64,000 nucleotides of DNA from Methylotenera_A sp963701715 (GCA_963701715.1 CAVPAX010000004.1:248001-312000), one strand, 5' to 3'; positions 8,019 to 18,503 are shown, counted from the stretch's first letter. The notes: generated by a model from the sequence alone, not told the origin. Made by a program: numbers and translations.

Positions 8019-8643
8019 TGTCAGCGGTCGCTTCCATGATCCAGTCCAGCAAGGGAACCCACTGCTGAATATCTTGAGTGACTAGTGAAGGACGCATATC
8101 GAACAGACTCACACCCAGTTCAGCAGCCGTTGCATAGACCTGCGCATTACGAAGATAAGTCAGTACCGGAAAACCGGTCTGCTCCATGAACTCTGCAAGT
8201 CCAGCGGCAGCATGCGTGCGACTGTTCACCCGCATGCCGACCAAAGCAACAAAAGTTTTATTTTTACGTATAGCTTTTTCTTCAACCAGTATATCGAGAA
8301 AATCACTTGTGGCCCCAATATCAAAAGCAGAAGGCTGTATCGGCACAATCACACAATCGGCTTGTTTGACGGCATCGGAAAGCTTCTCATCACGAAATCC
8401 AGCAGGTGAATCAGTAATGATCCATTCAGGTTCTATCACCGGGGCTTTGCTGCGAGGGTTATAGCTATGAATGAGCGGCATTTCTGGCGGCCGGCGCTGT
8501 ATCCATTGTGTAGAAGATTGCTGACGGTCTAGATCGGATAGCATGACTCGTCCACTAAGTATGGCGAAATAACCAGCTAGGTTAGTAGCCAGCGTGGTCT
8601 TACCGCTACCACCCTTTGAATTGGCGATTAAGATGTTTTTCAT
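8011..8643 (-). CDS. ParA/MinD-type ATPase
   Basis: This 210-residue protein opens with the deviant Walker A motif KGGSGKTT (residues about 10-17). LSDLDRQQSS carries the switch I-like Asp and WIITDSPAG the Walker B segment. It is short, like ParA/McdA-type ATPases that position cargo along the nucleoid. There is no adjacent parB and no replication genes, so plasmid partition is unlikely. It is the first gene of a coupled pair with CYTH-CHAD, and a role in distributing granules or another complex is an inference from that pairing. The 173 bp upstream of it contains no gene. Confidence 0.85.
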   Translation of the reverse strand: MKNILIANSKGGSGKTTLATNLAGYFAILSGRVMLSDLDRQQSSTQWIQRRPPEMPLIHSYNPRSKAPVIEPEWIITDSPAGFRDEKLSDAVKQADCVIVPIQPSAFDIGATSDFLDILVEEKAIRKNKTFVALVGMRVNSRTHAAAGLAEFMEQTGFPVLTYLRNAQVYATAAELGVSLFDMRPSLVTQDIQQWVPLLDWIMEATADSG

Positions 8644-8815
8644 GAGTTAGCTCCGATTTAACAACCCTGCAGACCACCAAAATGGTACTGTAATTTAGCT
8701 TGTGTTGCCACCTTGCTCAATTTTGGCACATAAATCAATACGACCACTTGAGTGTTTATGTTTCGATTCACGCAGTTGTTTTAAAATTATAGAGAATTAG
8801 TTGCACAGAGGCTTT

Positions 8816-9964
8816 TCAAAGCACTTTAAATGGCGCGCGCTCTTCCAGCTCGTTAGTGTAAGCTGCCATGCTCAATGATTCACGTACCAAATACTGTTTG
8901 ATTGCTGCCTCTAAATCCGGGTCGGCGATTTTGTGATATGAGCAGGTAGGACGCGGCTCGAATCCACGCGCGAGTTTATGTTCGCCCTGCGCACCGCCTT
9001 CAAAATATTCTATTTGTTCTGTAATGCAAAACTGCTGAGCCTGATAATAACAAAGCTCGAAATGTAAACCCGATACAAACTGCGTTGCACCCCAGTAGCG
9101 ACCGTACAGCGTGGTTTGGTTGTAAATGTTAAGTGTGCTGGCAATGGGTTTCCCCTTGATTTCAGCCACAATCAGCAAAATGTTTTGCGGCATACTTTTA
9201 CCAATTTCACTAAAAAAAGCACGCGTTAAATATGGTGTAGAGTGATGCGCGGCATACGTATTACAGTAACAGCGATAGAAAAAATCCCAATCGCTTTCCG
9301 TTATTGCATTGCCTTTGATAAATCTGCTTTCAACGCCAGCCTGTTGAATTTTATTGCGCTCTTGATGAATTTTTTTACGCTTATCGTGACTTAAAGTCGC
9401 TAAAAACTCTTCGAAGTTGCTGTAACCCTTGTTATGCCATCTAAACTGCACGCCTATTCTCTTTAGCCAGCCAGCCGCCTCGAACAGCCTGGCACTGGCA
9501 TCATCCGGGAAAAGCACATGTACGCTGGAAATCTTGTGCTGATGCATAACACTTTCCAGCGCTTCAATCATTAAACCTTGCACTTCTCTTTCCGAACTTA
9601 ACAGGCGCGCACTGGTAACAGGTGAAAACGGTATCGCAGAAACCAGCTTTGGGTAGTAATTCAGGCCGCTTCTTTCATAGGCCTCTGCCCATGCCCAATC
9701 AAACACATACTCTCCATATGAATGTGTTTTCAGGTATAACGGCATTACGCCAACTAGTTTTTCGCGTTGTTTAATCACGAGCGGATATGGATTCCAACCA
9801 GTACCTTTTCCGACACAGCTTGTGTTTTCCAAAGCACTTAAAAATGCATAGCTGAGTAGCGGCATATCGTCAGCCAATGCATCCCATTCTGCAGCGGATA
9901 TTTCATTGATACTGGTGATGAGTTCTACTGAAAAAACCTGATTAGAATTTTGAGGTTGTGCCAT
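8816..9964 (-). CDS. GNAT-family N-acetyltransferase (COG3146/DUF482-like)
   Basis: This 382-residue protein is related to the FemAB/GNAT-like family often annotated as peptidoglycan-biosynthesis-like acyltransferase. Recognisable segments include EWDALADDMPLLSYAFLSAL near the start, HKKIHQ-type basic text (LSHDKRKKIHQERNKI), RCYCNTYAAHHSTPYLTRAF, YGRYWGATQFVSGLHFELCYYQ and EGGAQGEHKLARGFEP. The substrate is unknown. It ends with NELEERAPFK, the same tail found as a relic at 2162-2221. It appears to be monocistronic and faces the block of storage-related genes from the right. Confidence 0.85.
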   Translation of the reverse strand: MAQPQNSNQVFSVELITSINEISAAEWDALADDMPLLSYAFLSALENTSCVGKGTGWNPYPLVIKQREKLVGVMPLYLKTHSYGEYVFDWAWAEAYERSGLNYYPKLVSAIPFSPVTSARLLSSEREVQGLMIEALESVMHQHKISSVHVLFPDDASARLFEAAGWLKRIGVQFRWHNKGYSNFEEFLATLSHDKRKKIHQERNKIQQAGVESRFIKGNAITESDWDFFYRCYCNTYAAHHSTPYLTRAFFSEIGKSMPQNILLIVAEIKGKPIASTLNIYNQTTLYGRYWGATQFVSGLHFELCYYQAQQFCITEQIEYFEGGAQGEHKLARGFEPRPTCSYHKIADPDLEAAIKQYLVRESLSMAAYTNELEERAPFKVL

Positions 9965-10019
9965 AAAAACACTGTGAGCGTATGCGCTCTAAAAACAAGA
10001 TTTACTAATACTAAGGAAA

Positions 10020-10598
10020 CTAAATTGGGCGCTTGCGGGAATTTGTAGCTTGCTTATTAATTTTAGTTTTACTTTTATTTTTAATGGCAGCCTCTGCTTC
10101 TTGAATTTTTAGTGCTTCAATTTTAGCTTCTGCTGCCTTCTGACGTTCGATTTGCTTTGTCTGAGCCAGGATTAATTCTTCCAACGTAATAACATCATCT
10201 TCATCAACATCGACATAGCTAAAATGTCGTGCGACTTGCGGTAAACATTCAGTGACCTCCTGACGGTCTAATGAGTCATCAACATCTTTGTTACATTGAT
10301 TAAAACGCGCTTCTACGCTTTCTTTCATAACTTTGCGTTTTTGCTCAATCTGACTATGTTCCGGATCCGTTGATTTGGAATAATCTGACAGCGCCTTACG
10401 CAAGCGGGCACGATCCTCTGGACTAAAATTATATTCTAAGGTTTGCTCTATAGCGTTTTGATCTGAATCTTCTATCACCGGCTTATCGTCATCGACAAGT
10501 GCATTCTTACCTCCAGCAAAGACTGGCAATGCTAACCCGATGCTCAGCATGCACAGTATGCAAGACTCAAATAAATAAGTTTGGAGCTTTAAAACCAT
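10020..10598 (-). CDS. Secreted EF-hand protein with a basic tail
   Basis: This is a 192-residue protein with an N-terminal signal or anchor sequence (CILCMLSIGLALPVFAGG). A charged middle follows, then two EF-hand-like loops: NKDVDDSLDRQEV (around residue 108) and DVDEDDVITLEEL (around 134). The C-terminal third is a long Ala/Lys/Glu/Gln-rich helix that ends in KINKQATNSRKRP. It is probably periplasmic and Ca2+-binding. It is the second EF-hand protein in 10 kb but is not similar to the first outside the loops. It is transcribed divergently from ompR. Confidence 0.65.
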   Translation of the reverse strand: MVLKLQTYLFESCILCMLSIGLALPVFAGGKNALVDDDKPVIEDSDQNAIEQTLEYNFSPEDRARLRKALSDYSKSTDPEHSQIEQKRKVMKESVEARFNQCNKDVDDSLDRQEVTECLPQVARHFSYVDVDEDDVITLEELILAQTKQIERQKAAEAKIEALKIQEAEAAIKNKSKTKINKQATNSRKRPI

Positions 10599-10846
10599 TA
10601 TTTTTTACAGATGTATCCTTACTATTACCAACATATAATTTAATCACTTTAACTGATAACTATGAATCAAGCTTGTAAATGCAATGTTTCATTTATCTAG
10701 ATAATTGTAACCAATTGTATCCAATGCGAACTCCGTTTTTTGGAGATTTCCAAAGCATTAAAGTTCTACACTTCTAGCTTTATTAATCCTTAAAACTTAT
10801 ACTAAACCTATTACAACAACTATTCAAACATGTGAGAATAAAAAAC

Positions 10847-11572
10847 ATGGCTGAGACTGCTAAAAAAATATTAATGGTAGATGACGATGCGCGCATACGC
10901 GAATTATTGCAACGCTATCTTACCGAACAAGGATTTAGCGTTAAAACTGTTGCTGATGCCAAGGAAATGGACATTGCACTCAGTGCTGATAGCTTTGATT
11001 TATTGGTGCTTGATTTAATGCTACCCGGAGAAGATGGCCTGGCAATTTGTCGCCGCTTGCGTGCAAACAATGTGTCGACGCCCATCATTATGCTCACAGC
11101 CCGCGGCGATGAGGTAGATAGAATCATCGGTCTGGAAATGGGAGCTGATGATTATTTACCAAAACCGTTTAATCCGCGTGAGCTATTAGCGCGTATTAAT
11201 GCAGTGATGCGCCGGCATGAACACAGCCCGGAATCTGAAAGCACGGGCAAATCTGAAACATTCAGTTTTGGCGAGTTTCTATTCGATGCTTCTAGCCGAA
11301 GCCTTAGTCGTAACGGTATACCTGTTACCATTACCAGCGGTGAGTTTTCATTGCTGAAAGTATTTACTGAACACCCGCGCCAACCGCTTTCGCGTGATAG
11401 GCTCATGCAGCTTGCACGTGGCCGTGAACTGGATGTATTTGACCGTAGTATAGACGTACAAGTCTCACGCCTGCGCCGCATTGTAGAACCTGATCCCGCA
11501 CACCCCCGCTATTTGCAAACCATGTGGGGCTTTGGCTATGTGTTTATTCCCGATGGTGAATCAACGCATTAA
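10847..11572 (+). CDS. ompR: OmpR-family response regulator
   Basis: This 241-residue two-domain regulator has a receiver domain with the acidic cluster VDDD (12-14), phospho-acceptor Asp56 in VLDLMLPGEDG and conserved Lys in YLPKPFNPREL. A winged-helix DNA-binding domain follows (about 135-238; RQPLSRDRLMQLARG, RSIDVQVSRLRRI, WGFGYVF). Its sequence is close to OmpR rather than PhoB. ATG 10847 is preferred over an in-frame GTG at 10832. The sensor kinase gene follows after 22 bp, so the two form a two-component operon that probably answers osmotic or envelope signals. Confidence 0.9.
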   Translation: MAETAKKILMVDDDARIRELLQRYLTEQGFSVKTVADAKEMDIALSADSFDLLVLDLMLPGEDGLAICRRLRANNVSTPIIMLTARGDEVDRIIGLEMGADDYLPKPFNPRELLARINAVMRRHEHSPESESTGKSETFSFGEFLFDASSRSLSRNGIPVTITSGEFSLLKVFTEHPRQPLSRDRLMQLARGRELDVFDRSIDVQVSRLRRIVEPDPAHPRYLQTMWGFGYVFIPDGESTH

Positions 11573-11594
11573 AACCACTTATTAAGCAATAGTA

Positions 11595-12905
11595 TTGAAA
11601 CTCTTACCCCGCACCCTGCTATCTCGTTTGATGTTGCTGATCGCCCTGCTGCTGGCGATCAGCATTTATGCGTCGCTCAAAATTTTCGATTACTTTGATC
11701 GTGAGCCGCGCGCCACCACCGCCGCATTGCAAGCTGTAACTATCGTCAATTACACCCGCGCCTCACTTATTGCGTCACATGAAGACCGTCGCCTGGCACT
11801 ACTTTCGGAGCTTTCCGGTCGAGAAGGTGTGCGCGTTTATGCGGCTGATTTTTTAGAGGATATCGAGCCACTTCCCAATGATGCATTTATTAATTTAATC
11901 GCACAAAAAATCCGTGAACAGCTAGGTGAGGAAACTATCATCACGGTGAACCATTATGGCATTGCAGGCCTGTGGATTAGCTTTAATGTTGACCAGGACG
12001 ACTTTTGGGTAGTTATCCCCAAAATTCAAGTAGACAGACCCTTCCCCTGGCACTGGCTAGGATGGGCAGCGGTGGTTGGCTTGCTATCTTTACTGGGTGC
12101 ATATTTAATTGCTGCGCGCATTAACCGGCCGCTCAATCTATTGGTATACGCAGCGGATAGACTGCGTAACGGCGAGCCCGCACCGCGCCTGCCGGAAGAC
12201 AGCGTAGACGAACTGCGAGAGGTGAGCCGTACATTTAATGACATGGCCGAATCACTGGTACGACTTGATAATGAGCGCACCTTATTGCTTGCAGGGGTTT
12301 CACATGATATCCGCACACCACTGGCAAGACTGCGCTTGGCGGTAGAACTATTACCTGACGATAGCTGTGGAAGTTTAAAATCTGGCATGATTGAAGATAT
12401 TGCCGACATGGACAATATCATTCATCAGTTTTTAGATTTTGTGCGCGGGGTGGAAGGCGAACCCACCAAAATGATGGACATCAACGTCCTGCTGCGATCC
12501 CTTGCCGAACGTCAGGCGCGTGCCGGGCGCGACCTAAAACTAAAACTTTCTTCAACCTACTTTATCCCGTTACGGCCGCTTGCCATGCAGCGTTTGCTGG
12601 ATAACCTAGTAGGCAATGCCTATACTTACTCTAAAGGGGAAGTTACGGTGGAAAGCAAAATCACTGCCGAGAACATTATCATCAGCGTGCTGGATAATGG
12701 CCCTGGCATACCTGCAGAACATACGGAAAGATTGCTAAGGCCATTCGAGCGCATGGATAGCGCACGTAATAAAAACGAAGGCGGCAGCGGCTTGGGTTTG
12801 GCAATTTGTAACCGTATCGCCAAATTGCACCGCGGTAGTTTAGAATTGATTAACCGCCCAGAGGGCGGTCTGGAAGCCAGACTATCGCTGCCAATACAGC
12901 GCTAG
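11595..12905 (+). CDS. envZ: EnvZ-type sensor histidine kinase
   Basis: This 436-residue membrane kinase has transmembrane helix 1 at about 10-28, a periplasmic loop of roughly 120 residues, and transmembrane helix 2 at about 150-172. Next come a HAMP domain (INRPLNLLVYAADRL), an H-box GVSHDIRTPLARLRLA with the phospho-accepting His near 236, and an ATPase domain with DNLVGNAYTYS, DNGPGIP and GGSGLGLAI. The start is TTG at 11595 with no strong binding site, so translation may be coupled to the regulator gene just upstream. It pairs with OmpR. Confidence 0.9.
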   Translation: MKLLPRTLLSRLMLLIALLLAISIYASLKIFDYFDREPRATTAALQAVTIVNYTRASLIASHEDRRLALLSELSGREGVRVYAADFLEDIEPLPNDAFINLIAQKIREQLGEETIITVNHYGIAGLWISFNVDQDDFWVVIPKIQVDRPFPWHWLGWAAVVGLLSLLGAYLIAARINRPLNLLVYAADRLRNGEPAPRLPEDSVDELREVSRTFNDMAESLVRLDNERTLLLAGVSHDIRTPLARLRLAVELLPDDSCGSLKSGMIEDIADMDNIIHQFLDFVRGVEGEPTKMMDINVLLRSLAERQARAGRDLKLKLSSTYFIPLRPLAMQRLLDNLVGNAYTYSKGEVTVESKITAENIIISVLDNGPGIPAEHTERLLRPFERMDSARNKNEGGSGLGLAICNRIAKLHRGSLELINRPEGGLEARLSLPIQR

Positions 12906-14312
<1,407 letters not shown>

Positions 14313-14401
14313 GTAAGGCTTTGGTAAATAATTGATGCTATTTTACCCTCCGCTAAGCAACTTTGCGTGAAGCAAATGGCCAAATACGCTAAAATCATAT
14401 T

Positions 14402-15772
14402 TTGAGCATACGCATAATTTCTTTGACTACTTTTAAAAAAAATATTATCCAGCCTAAAAAAGTTTTTATTAAAACTTTCGGTTGCCAGATGAATGAATAT
14501 GACTCATCTCGTATGGCGGATTTGCTGCATGCAGACAACGGCATGGTGGAAACACAAACACCGGAAGATGCTGATGTAATTTTGCTCAACACCTGCTCGG
14601 TACGCGAAAAAGCCGAAGAAAAAGTATTCAGCCATCTTGGGCGATTTATTCCACTGAAAGAAAAAAATCCTGATTTAGTCATTGGCGTAGGTGGCTGCGT
14701 TGCCAGCCAGGAAGGCGATAACATCATCAAACGTGCACCATATGTAGATGTGGTGTTTGGCCCACAAACTTTACACCGCTTACCGGAGCTGATTAATATC
14801 AGTAAAAGCAGCGGCAAGTCACAGGTCGATATTACATTTCCAGAAATCGAAAAGTTTGATCACTTGCCTCCGCCACGCATTGAAGGTGCAACTGCTTTTT
14901 TGAGCATTATGGAAGGCTGCAGCAAATATTGCAGTTTTTGTGTAGTGCCCTACACACGAGGCGAAGAAGTTTCTCGCCCATTCGAAGCCATATTGACTGA
15001 GGCAGTACAGCTAGCAGAACAAGGAGTGAAAGAAATCACCCTGCTTGGGCAAAATGTTAATGCCTACCGCGCCGAGTTTGATGGCCTTGAGGCAGATTTA
15101 GCAATGTTGATTGAAACAATTGCTGAAATTCCGCAAATTGAGCGCATCCGTTTTACCACCAGCCACCCCAATGAAATGAGCCAGCGCTTGATTGATTGCT
15201 TTGCGAATATACCTAAATTAGCAACGCAGCTGCACTTGCCTGTGCAAGCAGGCTCTGACCGCATCTTGATGGCGATGAAACGCAATTACACCGCATTGCA
15301 ATACAAATCTATTATTCGGAAATTGCGAGTAGCTAATCCGAATTTAACATTTACATCTGATTTTATTGTCGGCTTTCCGGGGGAGACAGAAGCCGATTTT
15401 GAAGCCACCGTTAAATTGATGACTGATATTGGGTTTGATGCCAGCTTTAGTTTTTTATACAGCCCGCGCCCTGGAACACCCGCAGCGTTTATCAAAGACA
15501 ATACGCCAGAAGTTGTTAAATTGGCTCGTTTAGCCAAATTGCAGGACATTAACGAAGCGCATGCCAAAGCTATATCTGAAGGCATGCTGGGCACAATACA
15601 GCGCGTATTGATCGAAGGCGCCTCATGGAAAGACAAGACCTTGCTCGCAGGGAAAACTGATAACTACCGTGTTGTGGACATCGCTGGTGATACCAGCTTT
15701 GTTCACCAATTTGTGCAGGTAAAAATTACCGACGTTTCCAACCCACGTCGTTTGCAAGGTGAAATAATCTAA
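14402..15772 (+). CDS. miaB: tRNA-2-methylthio-N6-dimethylallyladenosine synthase
   Basis: This radical-SAM methylthiotransferase (about 456 residues) modifies A37 of tRNAs. The N-terminal domain carries three cluster cysteines in TFGCQMNEYDS, LLNTCSVREKAEEK and GVGGCVASQEG. The radical SAM motif CSKYCSFCVVPYTRG lies near residues 173-181, and a TRAM domain ends the protein. The start is uncertain: TTG 14402 or TTG 14423 are both possible and neither has a clear binding site. It is the first gene of the miaB-phoH-(ppk2-psiE)-ybeY-corC run. Confidence 0.93.
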   Translation: MSIRIISLTTFKKNIIQPKKVFIKTFGCQMNEYDSSRMADLLHADNGMVETQTPEDADVILLNTCSVREKAEEKVFSHLGRFIPLKEKNPDLVIGVGGCVASQEGDNIIKRAPYVDVVFGPQTLHRLPELINISKSSGKSQVDITFPEIEKFDHLPPPRIEGATAFLSIMEGCSKYCSFCVVPYTRGEEVSRPFEAILTEAVQLAEQGVKEITLLGQNVNAYRAEFDGLEADLAMLIETIAEIPQIERIRFTTSHPNEMSQRLIDCFANIPKLATQLHLPVQAGSDRILMAMKRNYTALQYKSIIRKLRVANPNLTFTSDFIVGFPGETEADFEATVKLMTDIGFDASFSFLYSPRPGTPAAFIKDNTPEVVKLARLAKLQDINEAHAKAISEGMLGTIQRVLIEGASWKDKTLLAGKTDNYRVVDIAGDTSFVHQFVQVKITDVSNPRRLQGEII

Positions 15773-15777
15773 ATTTT

Positions 15778-16728
15778 ATGGAAATCACACTTACTCCGGA
15801 AGATAACTCCCGTTTAGCTAACCTGTGCGGCGCACTGGATGAAAATATCAAGCAGATTGAAACAGCACTTGAAGTAAACATTAACCGCCGCGGCAGTATA
15901 TTCAACATCTCTGGCAAACAAGATAATACACGGCTTGCAGCACAGCTGATTGAAAACTTTTATATTCGTGCTAAAAAGCCCATTGAGTTGGAAGACATAC
16001 AACTGGGTCTGGTAGAAATCGATAAATTAAAACCTGAAGATGTCGCCACCAGTGCTATGCCCGTACTCATGACCCGCCGCGGCGACCTGCATGGCAGGAC
16101 ACCTCGCCAAGTGGAGTATCTGCAACAAATTCAAGACCATGACATTACCTTTGGTATCGGTCCGGCAGGCACAGGCAAGACATATTTGGCTGTTGCCTGC
16201 GCCGTAGATGCTATGACACGTGACAGGGTTAAACGCATTGTTCTGGTACGTCCAGCAGTTGAGGCTGGTGAACGACTAGGATTTTTACCTGGCGATTTAA
16301 ACCAGAAAGTCGATCCCTACTTACGTCCACTCTACGATGCGCTATACGACTTGGCTGGGTATGACACTGTAAATAAAATGTTTGAACGTGGTGTGATTGA
16401 GGTCGCGCCACTGGCTTATATGCGTGGCCGAACACTCAACCAAAGTTTTATTATTTTAGACGAGGCGCAAAACACCACACCGGAACAAATGAAGATGTTC
16501 TTAACACGCATTGGCTTTGGAACCAAAGCGGTGATTACAGGCGACGTGACCCAGATTGACCTGCAACGCCATCAAAAAAGCGGCTTGGTGGAAGCTCAAA
16601 AAATCTTGAAGGGTATTAAAGGCATCGCGATGACGCACTTCTTATCTGCCGATGTGGTGCGCCACCCATTAGTGCAGAAGATTGTAAATGCCTATGAAGA
16701 ATATGAACTTAAAAATAAAGAATCTTAG
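15778..16728 (+). CDS. ybeZ: PhoH-like ATPase (YbeZ)
   Basis: This 316-residue PhoH-family P-loop ATPase has Walker A GPAGTGKTYLA near residue 125, Walker B FIILDEAQNTTPEQMKMFLTR and VITGDVTQIDL. The N-terminal part resembles a KH/RNA-binding region. YbeZ works with YbeY in rRNA and ribosome maturation. It starts 6 bp after miaB, as in the conserved operon, but here ybeY is separated from it by two inserted genes (PPK2 and PsiE). Confidence 0.92.
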   Translation: MEITLTPEDNSRLANLCGALDENIKQIETALEVNINRRGSIFNISGKQDNTRLAAQLIENFYIRAKKPIELEDIQLGLVEIDKLKPEDVATSAMPVLMTRRGDLHGRTPRQVEYLQQIQDHDITFGIGPAGTGKTYLAVACAVDAMTRDRVKRIVLVRPAVEAGERLGFLPGDLNQKVDPYLRPLYDALYDLAGYDTVNKMFERGVIEVAPLAYMRGRTLNQSFIILDEAQNTTPEQMKMFLTRIGFGTKAVITGDVTQIDLQRHQKSGLVEAQKILKGIKGIAMTHFLSADVVRHPLVQKIVNAYEEYELKNKES

Positions 16729-16832
16729 AATATTGCGCTAAATCAAAGCACACTTAATTTGTTGCCAAAGCCGATTGACATGTTGATTATTAAGGATAAA
16801 GATACATAGCTTACAGATTAAGAGATGCCGAT

Positions 16833-17969
16833 ATGACAACAACCAAAAAGACTACCGTTACTCCTATCACTCGCCGCGTGTCCAAAGGGGATATTCCTCC
16901 CGATAACAGCGCACAAGGTATTGAGACTTTTGCGGTAGGCGAAAAAATCTCTGCAGCCCGTGAGTCCCAGTCTACCGCAGTGCAAGACATAATTAATCGC
17001 ATATCATCAGGTAAAGATTCAACCGCATTGTCAGAAGCTTTGCGCGCAATTTTGGATGGTGCTTCTCCAGATGATGCGGCTGCACTAAGCAAGGCCATAG
17101 CCAACATGCCGAGTGTCGAAGGCACAAGAATACGCGCTCACGCCGATGAGGAGCTTGCAGCAGATTGGCGTGATGGCGCTTACCCTTACAAGAATCTGCT
17201 CTCCAGAAAATCTTACGAGAAACAGAAATATCATCTTCAGGTCGAGTTATTGAAATTACAGGCATGGGTCAAAGAAACCGGGCAGCGAGTAGTCATCCTG
17301 TTTGAAGGACGCGACGCTGCCGGCAAAGGCGGTACCATCCGGCGATTTATGGAGCACCTCAACCCTCGTGGCGCACGCGTGGTCGCTCTGGAAAAACCCA
17401 GTGACGTAGAACGCGGACAGTGGTATTTCCAGCGTTATATTTCTGAGTTGCCAACTGCAGGTGAAATCACATTGTTCGACCGTTCCTGGTATAACCGTTC
17501 CGGGGTAGAGCGTGTGATGGGATTCTGTAATAACGATGAATATCTGGAGTTTATGCGCCAAGCTCCTGAATTTGAACGTAATCTCACTCGCAGTGGTATC
17601 CATGTCATCAAATTCTGGTTTTCCGTCAGTCGCGAAGAGCAGCTCCGCCGCTTTAAGGAACGCGAAATGCATCCGCTCAAACAATGGAAACTCAGTCCGA
17701 TTGACCTTGCCTCTCTAGACAAGTGGGATGACTACACAAAGGCTAAAGAGGCCATGTTCTTCCATACTGACACTGCAGACTCGCCTTGGACTGTGATTAA
17801 GTCGGATTGTAAAAAACGTGCACGCCTTAATGCCATGCGCTATGTGTTGCACAAGCTGCCCTACACCAACAAGGATCTATCGGCTGTCGGTCCTCTTGAT
17901 CCGCTTTTGGTCGGCCGCGCGCACATCGTCTATGAGCGTGGTGAACATGACAATCAGGCAGTACTTTAA
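16833..17969 (+). CDS. ppk2: Polyphosphate kinase 2
   Basis: This 378-residue PPK2 transfers phosphate between polyphosphate and nucleotides. A low-complexity N-terminal extension of about 110 residues (Ala, Ser and Asp rich) precedes the kinase. The core has YEKQKYHLQVELLKLQ, Walker A FEGRDAAGKGGTIRRF, Walker B LFDRSWYNRSGVERVMGF and the lid segment EREMHPLKQWKLSPID. The single-domain arrangement fits class I PPK2, which usually phosphorylates ADP or GDP, but the nucleotide preference is not proven from sequence. It lies 105 bp after ybeZ and 58 bp before psiE-like, inside an otherwise conserved RNA-maturation operon. Confidence 0.93.
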   Translation: MTTTKKTTVTPITRRVSKGDIPPDNSAQGIETFAVGEKISAARESQSTAVQDIINRISSGKDSTALSEALRAILDGASPDDAAALSKAIANMPSVEGTRIRAHADEELAADWRDGAYPYKNLLSRKSYEKQKYHLQVELLKLQAWVKETGQRVVILFEGRDAAGKGGTIRRFMEHLNPRGARVVALEKPSDVERGQWYFQRYISELPTAGEITLFDRSWYNRSGVERVMGFCNNDEYLEFMRQAPEFERNLTRSGIHVIKFWFSVSREEQLRRFKEREMHPLKQWKLSPIDLASLDKWDDYTKAKEAMFFHTDTADSPWTVIKSDCKKRARLNAMRYVLHKLPYTNKDLSAVGPLDPLLVGRAHIVYERGEHDNQAVL

Positions 17970-18027
17970 GAAGTGTAGCTTTCAGCAGTGTATAATCTGC
18001 AGCTAGCTAAACCACTTAAGGACAAAA

Positions 18028-18438
18028 ATGACACCAAATAAATTTAGCCGAATAACCCAGCATGGACTTAGCATGTTTGGACAAGGCGTGCTGATTGTCA
18101 TCGCGATTGCAACTATTTTTGCCGTATTTCAGGCAATTATGCATATGTGGGAAGCGCGTACGATTAGCGTAGGCGACCTCCTGTTGCTGTTCTTATACCT
18201 TGAAGTCATGTCCATGCTCGATCACTATCTGGGTTCCGGCAACCTGCCTGTCAGATACCCGTTATATATCGGCATTATCGCATTGGCACGTTATTTAGTG
18301 CTAGATATCGCAGAGATTGATGCATGGCGGATGTTTGCACTTTCCGGATCTATCCTACTGATTGCCCTGGCAATTCTAGTAGTTCGTTATGGACATGTGC
18401 GCTTTCCTTATACAGATTGTCCTTCGCAATCAAAGTAA
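18028..18438 (+). CDS. PsiE-family phosphate-starvation-inducible membrane protein
   Basis: This 136-residue protein has four predicted membrane helices (GVLIVIAIATIFAVFQAI; LLLLFLYLEVMSML; YIGIIALARYLVL; ILLIALAILVV) and the PsiE-type text between them (HYLGSGNLPVRYPLYIGI). E. coli psiE is induced by phosphate starvation, but its biochemical role is unknown. A good ribosome binding site (AAGGAC) precedes the ATG. It follows ppk2 closely and is probably co-transcribed, which is consistent with a phosphate-related pair. I see no clear Pho box. Confidence 0.85.
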   Translation: MTPNKFSRITQHGLSMFGQGVLIVIAIATIFAVFQAIMHMWEARTISVGDLLLLFLYLEVMSMLDHYLGSGNLPVRYPLYIGIIALARYLVLDIAEIDAWRMFALSGSILLIALAILVVRYGHVRFPYTDCPSQSK

Positions 18439-18461
18439 ATTAGTTAGCATATATTTAGCTT

Positions 18462-18503
18462 TGTAATGCGCCGTTTGAACAACCTTGCACTCGGCGCATT
18501 ACA
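18462..18503. other. Perfect 12-bp inverted repeat between psiE-like and ybeY
   Basis: TGTAATGCGCCG (18462-18473) and CGGCGCATTACA (18492-18503) are perfect reverse complements around an 18-base loop. There is no T-run on either side, so it is not a standard intrinsic terminator. It could be an mRNA processing or stabilising hairpin, or a binding site. Confidence 0.75.

Noticed and set aside
8011..8643. Plasmid partition locus
   Set aside because: There is no parB, parS-like repeat or replication gene; the ParA is coupled to a CYTH-CHAD gene.
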